DNA of 64,000 nt from Lycium barbarum. Its lineage: Eukaryota > Streptophyta > Magnoliopsida > Solanales > Solanaceae. Every line of letters starts with the position of its first letter. The first letter of the stretch is position 1. The notes beneath the pieces were generated by a model that saw only the letters and a list, made by a program, of their open reading frames with translations, did not search any database and was not told the origin of the DNA. The stretch is from positions 6,796,965-6,860,964 of the forward strand of contig NC_083344.1 in assembly GCF_019175385.1 (NCBI RefSeq), written 5' to 3'. Positions 36,504 to 46,859 of this stretch are shown here, in pieces. The translations under genes were made by a program, and so were the position numbers.

Positions 36504-37270
36504 AATAACTCCATCTAGGAGTTTTGTGAGAAGTAAAGCCCTTCCAAGTTTGGAAGATGGTCACATATTGTTGTTGGAAGCTTTCCAGTAAGATTGTTAT
36601 CGCTAAGAGCAATGACTTGCATTGTCGTAATGTTAAAGATCGATGGTGGTATAGAGCCACTAAGTTGATTGTGTTGCAGGTCTAGGGTAGTCAGGTAACG
36701 AAGATCACCGAGTTCCCGAGGGATCTCTCCTTTAAGAAAATTGCTCTGTATTCTCAACACTTCCAGTTTTGTTAGGTTGGAAGGGAAGATGGAATTTTCC
36801 CGGAAAATTGGTTCCTCCAGAGGTGCACAGAGCGTAGGTTCGGTAACAAACTTAAAAATGATGGAATGGCTCCTGTGAAGTTATTGCTTGTGACATTAAT
36901 CAATTTCAACCTCCGCAAATGAGCCAACTCTTCTGAAAACCCCCATGGAAAGTGTTGTTACCGATTTAGAGGGAAACGAGAAATGAAAGGTTCCAAGGTG
37001 TGGAGGAATGGTACCATGAAGTTGCATGTTAGAAACGTCTAAAGCTGTGACTCGATGGTGGCGGGAGCTACAAGTGATTCCAATCCAGCTGCAAACGGGG
37101 CTGGAAGAAGTCCAGTTTCTTGCTATGATATTGTTAGAATGAGAAGAAATGTGAGATTTCAAGGCAAGAAGAGCAGCTTCATCAGTGCTAATATTAGCAA
37201 GTGAAGGATTATGGTGATGAAACAAAATGAAAACTACAAGAGCAAAGAGAAGATTGCAACTTATGTCCAT
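36504..37270 (-). pseudogene. copy 1 5' half: signal peptide, cap and first LRRs
   Basis: The start MDISCNLLFALVVFILF matches copy 2. The frame 36896-37270 (124 residues) shifts after PPHLGTF because one T is missing near 36992. LRR reading resumes at 36515-36760 and ends in a new stop near 36515. The upstream DNA to about 37975 still matches the upstream DNA of copy 2, so the promoter was duplicated as well. Confidence 0.88.
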
Positions 37271-37975
37271 AACTATGACAAGAAGGTTTCTATTTTTTAC
37301 TTGTTGAGCTAAAACAAGAATTGATAATGAAAAGCAATGATCTTAGAGAATCTATTTAATGATACCAAATTCATTGTATACCAATATTCTGTACTTTATT
37401 TGAATATGAAAACGGTGGAATCATAGCTGTATTAACCTTGCTGGCTCCGAGGGACGGAAGACTTTCTTTGAATTTGTCAAAGATCTTTGGAATTCAATTA
37501 TTCTCTCAAGGGTGGCTTGCTTCTCCATATTTCTAGTTAATTTACTTAATATTTCCCTTTTTTATCTCCTCTCCTCTCTCTTAACTCTAGAGTTGAGAAA
37601 ATGGACAATTACTTGTCTTCAGCATTCAAGGCATCTCTTAAATGGTCGCTTGATTTTATATTATTCACATCAATTGATAAATTAGTACTTTGTAGGTAGA
37701 TCTACCTATACCCATGTGATATGATAATCTAATCAATTAATTGTGGTTCTATATTTAATTTGATAATTGACAAAGAAGAAAGGAAAGGAATCTTGCGTCA
37801 CATGGATACAGGGAACCAATAATGTGGGCGTACTTACAATAATAAATTGACTTGCTGGCTAAGTCGTCCGGACTCAAGTGTGGGTGTTCGATACGGAGTG
37901 CGATGTGGAAGTTAGATTCTTCGTGATCTAAATTTTAAGATTTGGAGGTACGGATCCAGGTATGGACACAGGTAA
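37271..37975 (-). promoter_or_regulatory. duplicated upstream region of receptor copy 1
   Basis: Closely matches 51347-52035, upstream of copy 2 (for example GCAATGATCTTAGA and ATGTGGGCGTACTTACAATA). Similarity stops near 37975 where gypsy-type sequence begins. No single promoter element can be assigned with certainty. Confidence 0.6.
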
Positions 37976-38862
37976 AGAAACGACTCTATCATTTTCTAGG
38001 CTCAACCGAACTTCATTTCGCTTTGTGAACACACAGGGCAAGTTCTAGACGTCAATACCAAACATGGATTCAAATGCAAAACCTTACTCACACATGGCAC
38101 ACAATCAACGCAAGAGGGATGTGGTTGTCCCTCGAATCAAACAACAATGAAAATCAACAATGCCAAGTGGGTCATACAAGTCAAACAAAAACCATTTTCA
38201 AGTGCTTTCAAGAAAAGTGATACAATTTCACGACATGTTTTCACAAAAAATTTCAAGATCACTATATGCCAATACTTCACCTAAACCGTGCACCTAGCAT
38301 TTGAATACACCTATCCTAAGGACTAATTTTCCCTCAAGAAGGTTGTCATCCACCCGTCATCAGGAAAAGCCCTTTCTATGACTAAAGAAAAAAAATCTAC
38401 CTACGCCCGGTTCAAAGCCCCCCCCCCCCCCCTCGGGAAAGAACCGAGGCCATAAGAAAACCAAAGGGGGTGGATGATGAATGCCTACTAATGAGGGACA
38501 TAAGAAGTTATCAAAGAAAAATAAGGAAAATAAAATCTTTTTTTTGAATTTTTTTCAACTTTTTCTAATTTTTTTTTCGACACTAAGATGCAAAACTACT
38601 AAAAAAAAATAATCCTAAGGCATAAATCATCATCCGCAACCTCAAAACATGTTGTTACAAACCAGGACCGTATTTTCCCACCCCACACTTAAAATTATGC
38701 AATGCCCTCAATGCATATATATTTGAAAACAAACAAAGCGCAAGCAAGGTAAGAAATACTCTCTGGGGCCCACTAGGGCCTAGCTAGCAACATGCTCTCA
38801 TCATCAAGGGGCGAATGACCCCACACTTAAAACTCTGGCATGCTCCTCAGCTTTCAACTTTG

Positions 38863-38867
38863 GGTAC
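38863..38867. repeat. target-site duplication GGTAC, left copy
   Basis: It precedes TGTCACGCCCC and is repeated at 41206-41210. Confidence 0.85.
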
Positions 38868-39754
38868 TGTCACGCCCCGAACCATGGCCTGGACGTAACA
38901 CGGCACTCGGTGCCTGACTGCATGTGACCGAGCGAACCACATGGCTTGCTGAACTATCATGAGGCATACATGAGCGGAAATATAACGTGAATGCATGATG
39001 AGCCTTTATAAAACGTAATAAGTCATAATACTTAATAAAAACACTTGTTTAAACATGAGTGCGGAAATAACATGAATGAGCCAAAAATGGCTATACGACT
39101 CCGAATGTCTGACATAACATAACTGACTTGTCTAGTCTATGAAACCTCTATCATGATCTGACTGGAAAACATACTTACTGGGACAAGGCCCCCAACATAC
39201 CTTAGATGCATAATTAATCATAAAACAAAAGTTGACTAAACCCCGAATGAGATGGGGCTCACCAATAAGCTGATACGAATGTTGTCCTACTGAGCAGATA
39301 TGTCGTCCTGTGTATCAGTACCTGCATCGTGAAATGCAGGCCCCCGGGCAATAAAAAGGGGACGTCAGCACATTAAATGTACTGGTATGTAAAACAACTG
39401 AAAGAAATAACATGGGACATGGAATAACATGATAAGAACTGAAACTGAAAACCTGGACATGAACATGAGTGCATACATATACATATAAAACATGGTAAAA
39501 ATATCATAAGTAGGGAGAGCAATAACTTATAACCGATCCATGGTCTGGTGCTTGCGTCCCGCCAGCAGAACACTCAGTCCTTGCCAGGGAACATGAGATT
39601 TAATAAAGTATGAAAGGATCCAGTCATTATGAGAGATCGTCCGGGACATGGGTGGAGCGATCCTCATCCTACGGTGGCTACGTAGTTTCAGGCTATCTGA
39701 AGCCCTCCTCGGTAATTAATGCAACTCCCAAACATGAACATGTAAAATAGTGGC

Positions 39755-40012
39755 ACTTGCTGCCCATGGTTATCATGAATCGTAACTTGCTTGTACATGG
39801 TATTCATGATCATAACTTGCTTGTACATGGTTTTCATGAATCATAACTTGCTTGTACATGATTTTCATAAATCATAACTTGCTTGTACATGGTTTTCATA
39901 AATCATAACTTTCTTGTACATGGTTTTCATAAATCATAACTTGCTTGTACATGGTTTTCATAAATCATAACTTGCTTGTACATGGTTTTCATAAATCATA
40001 ACTTGTAAATAT
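39755..40012. repeat. 31-bp tandem repeat in solo LTR
   Basis: About eight copies of CATAACTTGCTTGTACATGG plus TTTTCATAAAT. A TA microsatellite follows at 40088-40120. Confidence 0.9.
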
Positions 40013-40084
40013 AGTTTCATAAGATAACTTGTCATAGTCTTGCAAAACATGTTTTTGATGCATGAGTAATAACAATAGTTCATA

Positions 40085-40121
<37 letters not shown>

Positions 40122-40704
40122 TTGACTTGAAAACATGCTTGTAACTTGCTGGATGAAATCATAAAGTTTCATATAAACATAATGAGAACACATGAGGAAG
40201 AATTCATGATTCATGGATTTAGCTAGGATTCCTAATAACCGTAATGGAAGATTAGGAATACAACAACGAATATAGATACAAAATTCATGTACATAAATAC
40301 TTAAATACGGGCTACCAATATGTTGGATTTAGTGCCCTAAGATTTGAACTTCATGGATATCAAGGAAATGAAGCATGGGGAAGAACATAGAGATTCCCTC
40401 ATGTGGATGGAAGTTCTACATACCTTAGTTGTTCCAAAACTTGAATTAAAGACTTGGATTTTGAAGAAGATTTCCTAAATCTTGATTCTTGAATCTTGAG
40501 ATGGGTTTTCTTGAAAACCCTAGATTAGGAATGATTATTTCTTGTTTAGATTACAAGGATATATGTTAGAATTGAGTTGGAATAATTGGAATGGACTTAC
40601 CTTGGTGTTCTTGATGTTGGAGGAGAGTAGGAGGTCGTTCTAGGGTTTGAGGGAGTGAAAAATAATGAGTTGAACTGATATGGACGAATATATAGTGTTC
40701 TGGA

Positions 40705-41105
40705 ACATTGCAGTTTACGTCCAGCAAAATACTGGCCGTATTTCAGTTTACGGGCACTGTTCATGGCCGTATACTGCAATACGGTCCGTATTCTGCCATT
40801 TGGACTGCACTGCATCGCTTCAGTAAAATGGCCATTACTGTTTGCACAGATGTCCGTTTGACCCCCGTAAGATACCGTTGGAAAGGTATTTCAATGATCT
40901 ACAACTTTCATCAAGGAAGTTTTCCCAAATTCCAAACATGTTTTGAAATACGGGCCCCGTAGAGTGAAATACGGTCCGTATTTAACCATATGACCTCAAA
41001 ATGTCAAATTCCAGAATGTTCAGAAATTCTTGGTTTCAGTTTACGGGCACTGTTCATGGTCGTAAATTGAAATACGACCACTGTTCATGGGCGTAAACCA
41101 CCATA
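40705..41105. repeat. dispersed CAGTTTACGGGCACTGTTCA words
   Basis: The 20-bp word or close variants occur at about 40743 and 41036, with reduced forms around 40706, 40770 and 41075, mixed with AATACGGTCCGTA-type palindromes. This part lies near the minus-strand start of the LTR. Confidence 0.6.
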
Positions 41106-41205
41106 TCACAACTGAACGGAAAAATTTCAATTCTCACATTCTTTATCTGATGTTCTAAGTCTAGGATCGTGGTCAAAACTTTCGTTAAAAGTACGGGGTG
41201 TTATA

Positions 41206-41210
41206 GGTAC
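41206..41210. repeat. target-site duplication GGTAC, right copy
   Basis: It follows the solo LTR end and pairs with 38863-38867. Confidence 0.85.
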
Positions 41211-41315
41211 TCAGACTTCCCCTAATCGTCGTGGCACGACATGAATCAACTTTTTCCTCCACCTCAAACTTATGAATTTCACCCCTAATTTTGCATCCAA
41301 TTTTCTATCACGCTT

Positions 41316-41672
41316 CTAGGGCGGTGGTGTGAATATAAAGGAACCAATCAATAGATATCGTTTCTTGAACTTCTTGGCACTTAAGTGAGGAATGTCGCTT
41401 TGTCTTTTCGGTGTGACAAATTTCAGGATGTAAGGCTCTTGTTCCTCATCTATACACTTCTTCATCAATGTGGAAGGCTCGATTTTCATGTCGCCAACCA
41501 CGCATAATGTAGAAAAATGTTTAGAACGAGGACCAACACGCTCTAACTCTAAAACTGCATTATTTCTAACATCCTCACTTTTGTATACCTCCTCAACAAT
41601 GACATCATCAACAAAGATCTGATCGAATGGTTGGAGTTCCTCTATCTGCTCCACATGCGGGCCACTATCCAA
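41316..41672 (-). pseudogene. retrotransposon-associated coding fragment
   Basis: A 118-residue minus-strand frame, acidic at the start (EELQPFDQIFVDDVIVEEVY) and basic at the end (LSAKKFKKRYLLIGS). It lies in the interior of the tRNA-Asp gypsy element, about 870 bp upstream (minus sense) reached after the gag-like frame. I remember similar pieces in solanaceous gypsy elements but cannot name a domain. Function unknown. Confidence 0.4.
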
Positions 41673-42070
41673 GGTAATATGTAGTTAGGCATCAGACGCC
41701 TCAACCTTTTTATTCATTTGTGCCTGCAAGCCATGGATATATCTGAGCCAAATTAGTCTATCTCTTGTCCGAGCTCAGTTCTACCTTCTATTAGTTGTGT
41801 AGCCATGTTTGTAAGTCCATCACGGAGAAACCCATGAAATTTCATTTGTTGAGCTTGTTCTGTTAGCTAAGATTGGCTCACTATCTCTGCTTCTTCAAAG
41901 CTATCTACTTGTGGGAACTCGCTCTCTTCTTCTGTTTGAGGTTCGTCTTGAGTATTAGCTAAGCCTGTAACTTGTAGATCATTACAAGTTTCCAGCCTCG
42001 GCCTGCATCTCTATGAGTTTGGCACGAATCCTCACTATGGCTTTCCACATTTCTGCGTTTTGCTCTCTCA

Positions 42071-42439
42071 TTAATGTATATGCTCTATTATTTGCTCCCC
42101 TATTTGCTTCATCATATCGCTAACCCGAGCAAGACTTTCCGCATCCTCTACTTCGTTACTACTGTTAACATCACAAATAGCAGGAGAATCATAATATGGG
42201 CTCGGAGATGGGGAGTGAGAGTTAGGAAAACCATTCCAATGACCGTCTTGACCACCACATATATTACAAATATTCCACTCAAAAGATTGGGAAGGTACAC
42301 ACAACCCATTCCCGGAAATATTTTGACAGTGTTGCCCCAAGTGGGGTCCTCCACAAATCCAACCAGGATCACCAAAATAGGAACAACCAATATTCGGCCA
42401 ATTTTTACTCTGAGATGCCATATCAAGCAAACTAACCAA
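42071..42439 (-). pseudogene. gag-like fragment of the tRNA-Asp gypsy element
   Basis: A 122-residue frame begins about 100 bp after the primer site, the expected place of gag. It is rich in Cys, Gly, His and Trp, with CNICGGQDGHW resembling a zinc-knuckle-like segment, then a Ser/Pro stretch and an acidic tail. It ends early. The assignment rests on position and composition. Confidence 0.4.
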
Positions 42440-42537
42440 AATATTAAATTAAAACTAAAATAAAATAATAATAAATAAATAAAAACTTGAATAGAAATTC
42501 AAAAATCCAAATTAGAAAAACAGTAATATTGCTAAGT

Positions 42538-42554
42538 CCCCGGCAATGGCGCCA
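42538..42554 (-). promoter_or_regulatory. primer binding site (tRNA-Asp type)
   Basis: The plus strand reads CCCCGGCAATGGCGCCA, matching the plant tRNA-Asp 3' end (CCCCGGCAACGGCGCCA) with one mismatch. It lies six bases from the LTR. Confidence 0.75.
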
Positions 42555-42560
42555 AAAACT

Positions 42561-43819
42561 TGTTTCTCCCAAATGCACACGCAAGTATACGTGGTCGTAC
42601 AAGTAATATAGACTGTTAAGTCCAGATATCGATCCCACAGAAACTTAGATTCTACTGTTAAGCTAATTCAAATTCGAATGAAACTATTCAAGAAAGTGAA
42701 AATCAAGATGTTTATTGTACTAAACTAAAACTGAAAAGTAAACAATTTGTGATGGGTGTTTTTGTGACTGGGAATATCTTGACAAAGATTGTAAGAATTA
42801 TCAGATGAGAGAAAGATCTAGGGTCATGGCTTTCGACAATCCAGTTGATCTTCGGACAATTCCACCTATTTTATTTCCTGGGTTACTAGTTGACAGGTTA
42901 ATTATACTTTATGATATTATCTCGAACTACTCACAAGCCTGTAGATGCTACTATAACGCCTATATCTCTATGGTCATCAAAGGTAACAAGAACGCATTTA
43001 TTTCTCCGTATTCAACTAAGTAGGGCTAAAGGGTATATCTCTATCCTCAGTAGCGAAACGATTAAATCGAACAAACTCTATTTATTCTTATTACGTACGT
43101 GAATTCCCTTTCTCAAGTCCAATTCGCGCACCACAGATAGTGTCTAACTATTGGCCAGATAATCAAACAATTAAGATCAAGAATAAATAAGCAACTCAAA
43201 ATATGGAAAATCAATAGATAATAATTTTCATCAAACCAACTTTCAAGTCTTTCGCCACAACCCTAGAATTAAGAAGTTTAGCTACTCATGATTCGATCAT
43301 AGACAAAAGAATTCATGAATAATCTAGGGTTGAAAAAGATGAAAAATAACATAAACCTAGAGAGAGAAAATAGAACGGTGGCTTACAAGTCTTTGAATAA
43401 TCCCAGCACACCGTTTTCAGCTAATAAAACGTCTATATATAGTCTAGGGTAAAAAAAAAACTAAGTAAACCTAATCCCAGTCGAACCGGGAAAGCTGCGC
43501 AGAACCCCGCTTTCCTTCCGCGATGCGGATGAATCGCGCAATGTTCTGAGGCCTCCCGCTTTCCTTCCACGATGCGGATGAAAAGCGAGACCTTCAGTTC
43601 AAATTTTTTTCTTTTAGTTCATCACTTGTGGTCTTCGACTCGTCACCTCGTCTAATCGTCATATGCTCCAAAATCAATCACTTTAAGCACAGTTTTCCAT
43701 CGTTTGTCATCATCGTAACTATACACATGAAATATAACGACATAAGTTCAAATACGACGATTACATCATGAATTAAGCGATAAAAGTCATAAGAGTAGGA
43801 TGTAAAATGACACAAAACA
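42561..43819 (-). mobile_element. 5' LTR of the tRNA-Asp gypsy element, about 1.26 kb
   Basis: The inner end TGTTTCTCCC is fixed by the primer site; the outer end ...ACAAAACA at 43819 is the best TG/CA candidate. A TATA box (CTATATATAG, 43433-43442) lies about 380 bp from the LTR start on the minus strand. A short duplicated CGCTTTCCTTCC-CGATGCGGATG motif sits at 43508-43590. Confidence 0.55.
43433..43442 (-). promoter_or_regulatory. TATA box in gypsy LTR
   Basis: The minus strand reads GACTATATATAGACG at a position typical for the end of U3. Confidence 0.45.
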
Positions 43820-44322
43820 TGATATTTGTGCCAAATATGATTTGCAAACGGTTCCAAACTCTCCTTTTGGCCTCCCCAATCCCCCCAAATTTTTTTTTAA
43901 ACACTTTAACCCATCCCCCACCCCCATATAAACCCCTCTATTTCCATTTTAATCCACACCAATTCACTTTTGTCTTTCTCTCAATCTCTCAATTATAGTT
44001 ACTTTGCAACAATTAGCCACTTTAAATTTCTCTCAATTAAATATTATAAAGTCTTATTCTAGTTTCAATTATTAATTTTACAATTATAATATTGTTGGTG
44101 GAGTTGGTGATTTTGCAACAATCCGAAGTAGCTTTGGTGGATTTGCAATTCTAGCCGCCTTCACTTTGTTGGAAATTAGTCCGGCAATTTGGTACCTTCG
44201 TTCCAACTCTATCTTTATTTTTCGCTATTTAATTTACGCTATTTAATTCTAGCAATTTAATTTATTGCAATTTATTTTCTTGTGATTTATTTGAGTGTGA
44301 TTTAAATTAATTCTATTTAATA
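43820..44322 (+). other. presumed 5' flank of hAT-like fragment
   Basis: No gene. It contains a C-rich/T-rich stretch, then AT-rich DNA with repeated ATTTAATT and GCAATTTA words before the start codon at 44323. It may be the untranslated leader of the following transposase remnant. Confidence 0.3.
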
Positions 44323-44748
44323 ATGGCAAAGAGATTTAGACGTGGTGCCGGTAGTAGTGGTATTATTAGGGGTGAGTTTAATGAGGAAACATTTGTGAAC
44401 GAAACACCTAATTTAGATATTGATGCTGGTGGAAATAATCCACTTTTAGATCATGAGGCAATGCAACAACATTATACCGACATTTTTAATGAAATTGATG
44501 ATGATGAAACACAAGCCCCCGAAAATCCCATAGGAGATACAAGTCCTGCACAATCACATAGCAACAATATTAAGAGCCACCAATGGCAACAATATTATAC
44601 CGACACTTTTAATGAAATTGATGATGATGATGATGAAACACAAGCCCCCGAAAATTTCATAGGAGATACAGGTCCTGCACAATCACATAGCAACAATATT
44701 AAGAGCCACCAATGGAAATTGTTCTACTGTAGCATCAACTGGTTGTGA
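44323..44748 (+). pseudogene. hAT-like transposase N-terminal fragment
   Basis: A 141-residue frame begins MAKRFRRGAGSSGI with a basic start, then carries the acidic segment YTDIFNEIDDDETQAPEN twice (residues about 50-88 and 89-130), the result of a 120/126-bp tandem duplication. Similar segments precede the BED zinc finger in solanaceous hAT transposases as I recall them. Here the frame diverges after KSHQWKLF, before any BED finger or catalytic core, so no transposase activity is possible. Confidence 0.45.
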
Positions 44749-44862
44749 CACTAAAACAATAGCCAAGTCCGCCGGTCTCGAAATTGCAAGACGCCCCTGT
44801 CCCTGAGGAACATGTTCATCAGTTGAACTCATAATTATTTTTGAACCCACCATTCCTTTCAC
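44749..44862 (-). other. coding-like scrap of unknown origin
   Basis: A minus-strand frame (44683-44925, 80 residues) reads through here with a non-repetitive composition (ISRPADLAIVLVSQPVDA). The first part overlaps the block that recurs at 54119. I do not recognise it; it could be a remnant exon. Confidence 0.25.
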
Positions 44863-44975
44863 AGCTTCAGTCAGTGGCTTCCCCGAAGCAACTTGCGACG
44901 CAACGACCGACGCTTTAGTTAGCATCAGGTAGCTTATCAGTTAGGAGGTTAGCCGACTAATTTCTATTTAGCTAA

Positions 44976-45238
44976 GAGCCCGTTTGGATTGGCTTACAGC
45001 TTAAAGTTGTTTGCAGCTTATAAGCTGAAAAAAATAAGTTGGGGTAGTCCAACTTATTTTTTTTGGCTTATAAGCTGTTTTCAGCTTATAAGCTGCTTTA
45101 GATAAACTAAGTCAAATGGGTCCAATTATTTTTTTGAGCTTATTTTAAGCATAAAATGACTTTAAGCTGGCCAGCCAAACACTCAAAAAAGCTGAAAACA
45201 GCTTATAAGCCAACTTATAAGCCAATCCAAACGGGCTC
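44976..45238. mobile_element. Tourist-like MITE, 263 bp
   Basis: The ends are GAGCCCGTTTGGATTGGCTT and AAGCCAATCCAAACGGGCTC, near-perfect terminal inverted repeats, flanked by TAA (44973-44975 and 45239-45241). The paralogous site at 54226-54233 reads GCTAAGTCGATA without insertion. A TAA duplication and a G(A/G)GCC(C/T)GTTTGG-type end fit the PIF/Harbinger Tourist group. Repeated CTTATAAGC words give extra inner symmetry. No coding capacity. Confidence 0.9.
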
Positions 45239-45301
45239 TAAGTCGATAAATTAGAGTATTGTATATTCATTCAGTAAAAGTTTTACACATATGAGAATTC
45301 T

Positions 45302-45881
45302 TGTTGGGAAAATCGAAGTAAAATCACAGTAATAAAATTATTTATTAGCAAAGTAAAATAACAACATTTGAAAAATAAATATTACTACAATAATATATTT
45401 ATTTAGTATATACACGAATTGACTTGAGTCGTGTTAGGCACTGTTCTAAGAAATTATTTCAGCAATTTAAAATATTTTTCCAGGAGTAAACAAGTTCCTC
45501 TCTAATTAATTAGAGGATACAAGAATCAACAAAATTTAATTACAAACCCAGCTTTAATAGAAAAGGAAATAGGGGAAAATAAACAATTAATATTTTATGG
45601 GGAAAATATATCAGAAAGAGGAAGAGGACGTGATGGTATAGGAAAGGAAAGGATGAATCTTTTTTATTTTTGGGTGTGTTTTTGGGGCAGCAAATGTGAG
45701 CCTATTATAGGCTTTAGGGACAATAATCTCGTCATGTGTTAAGCATATTTGGCAAACAATATTCATGCATGGTGCCACATATTAATCACTTGCCACTCCT
45801 ATATTTTTAAGATGACATCTAGCTATTTGTCCAAAAATTGGTGAAGCCACTTGTCCAAAATATTAGTGAAATATTATTACA
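45302..45881 (-). mobile_element. possible copia-type LTR in the duplicated block, copy 1
   Basis: It starts TGTTGGGAAAATCG and ends ATTATTACA, with a purine tract on the minus strand (CAATTGAGAAGAAGAAT) directly next to it and a CCTATAATAGGC TATA-like core near 45704. No interior coding remains. The paralogue is 54296-54901, so it predates the duplication. The LTR call is tentative. Confidence 0.4.
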
Positions 45882-46160
45882 ATTCTTCTTCTCAATTGTT
45901 TCTGTCATCTTCTTCTTGTTCGCCTTTGTGAGAACTTCCATTACTGTGCATGAAAGGATGTTTTCCATAGTTTCTCTCAATAATAACAATATTTAGATTG
46001 TTTATTCTTAAAGAATTTGTTAAAGAGATTCATAAAATTAATTAAATTAAAAGTAAAAGGGGCAAATATGATAGTACATAAGTTGAAAATTGTTACAAAT
46101 AACACCATCAATGTTATTTAATTTGCTATAGCATGTTAACTTATCATTTATTATATAGTT

Positions 46161-46551
46161 TACCAGTGAATGCTTATTAAATAGAGTTATCTGCAATTAT
46201 TGTTTAAGTAACATAAATATTTTTTACAATATTAATGCATAAAACTTAAACTCATATATTTCCAATGGCGTATAATTTATTAGCACATCCTTCCTGATCA
46301 TCAGACACACTGGTTTTTCTATCTTAAAGGCTTCATCAGTAGAAGAGAGGATAAAATTGAGAGTCAAACCTGGACACTCATCTCTAGGACATAATTCATT
46401 AATTCATCCCCAAATAATATAAGGTAACAATTATTGACTTTGATGTTTATACCATACACAGTTGTTAGTTAATTACGTGACTTGAGAATCACAATTTATA
46501 TCTTAAATCCTATATATTGGATGGTTTAGAACACATATCAAATATTTCGAT
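46161..46551. other. spacer, nothing recognised
   Basis: AT-rich intergenic DNA; no open frame, element end or RNA gene seen. Confidence 0.4.
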
Positions 46552-46681
46552 GAAGGGATCTCATTAGCTTAATTGGTTGGCTACCTGAATTTTCACCTTG
46601 TTGGTGAGGGTTCGAATCCCTACGTTATATCCCCTTCCTTTGCCCCCTATGTAATAAAAACAAGTTTTTTAAAAAAAAAAA
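46552..46681 (+). mobile_element. tRNA-derived SINE
   Basis: An A-box-like TTAGCTTAATTGG (46564-46576) and B box GGTTCGAATCC (46609-46619) show a Pol III promoter from a tRNA; a pyrimidine-rich body and a tail of T then A (to 46681) follow. The cloverleaf is not intact, so it is not a tRNA gene. Target duplications were not clear. Confidence 0.65.
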
Positions 46682-46757
46682 TCAATAAATTTAATTTGTT
46701 AAATAATTTGAAAAGTCAGTCTAGTTAGAATTTTAATTCCATGTTTTACGCAGAACC

Positions 46758-46845
46758 CATAAAGGTAGGGATAAGATCTGCGTAGATCTTATCCTCTTCA
46801 GACCCTATTTGTGGGAATACACTGGATATATTGTTGTTGTTGTTG
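46758..46845 (+). mobile_element. 5'-truncated SINE with TTG tail
   Basis: An 88-bp insertion with the 3' motif TTTGTGGGAATACACTGGAT and GTTGTTGTTG end of the tobacco TS/SolS type, flanked by identical direct repeats TGTTTTACGCAGAACC (46742-46757 and 46844-46859, sharing the tail end). Lack of the tRNA-like head and a long target duplication indicate incomplete reverse transcription. Confidence 0.8.
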
Positions 46846-46859
46846 TTTTACGCAGAACC

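Larger units (their letters stand above)
26610..37270 (-). pseudogene. LRR receptor-like kinase, copy 1, split by a retrotransposon
   Basis: It is a tandem paralogue of the intact gene at 47861-51346. The piece 36504-37270 encodes signal peptide, N-terminal cap (CSWIGITC) and the first LRRs; 26610-29288 encodes the other LRRs, transmembrane segment and kinase. The element at 29289-36498 separates them inside an LRR codon stretch, flanked by GGTGG. Other lesions against copy 2: one-base losses near 36780, 36945 and 36992, a TAA stop at the end of exon 1 (near 29155), a TAA in the last LRR (27929), and an 11-codon deletion in the penultimate LRR (near 27985). Both introns keep their sites and exact lengths (94 and 143 bp). 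The kinase half remains largely readable (HCDLKPSN, DFG). Loss of function is near certain. Confidence 0.92.
38868..41205 (-). mobile_element. gypsy solo LTR, 2338 bp
   Basis: It starts TGTCACGCCCCGAACC and ends CGGGGTGTTATA, flanked by GGTAC. Same family as the LTRs at 4069-24639 and 59119-61809 (shared GGGGACGTCAGCACATTAAA-like block near 39359). There is no interior, so it arose by recombination between two LTRs. The last two bases are TA where the relatives have CA. It contains a 31-bp array and CAGTTTACGGGCACTGTTCA repeats. Confidence 0.88.
37976..43819 (-). mobile_element. gypsy element with tRNA-Asp primer site (5' part)
   Basis: On the minus strand a 5' LTR (43819 to 42561) is followed by a primer site (42554-42538), then an interior to about 37976 that has lost pol and the 3' LTR. 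The interior is split by a solo LTR (38868-41205). Two coding-like frames remain (42071-42439 and 41316-41672). A tRNA-Asp site is common in Tat and Athila lineages; which one cannot be settled without pol. Confidence 0.6.
44863..46160. repeat. segmental duplication block, copy 1
   Basis: It matches 54119-55175 from GGCTTCCCCGAAGCAACTTG to GCTATAGCATGTTAA. It differs by the MITE at 44976-45238 and small indels. With the receptor copies it defines a tandem unit of gene, upstream region and block. Confidence 0.85.

Noticed and set aside
42805..43102. Small plus-strand frames in the gypsy LTR
   Set aside because: They lie inside a well-bounded LTR on the opposite strand and have no domain.
46561..46625. 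tRNA gene
   Set aside because: A- and B-box motifs are present but the stems do not form a full cloverleaf and the body continues into a SINE tail.
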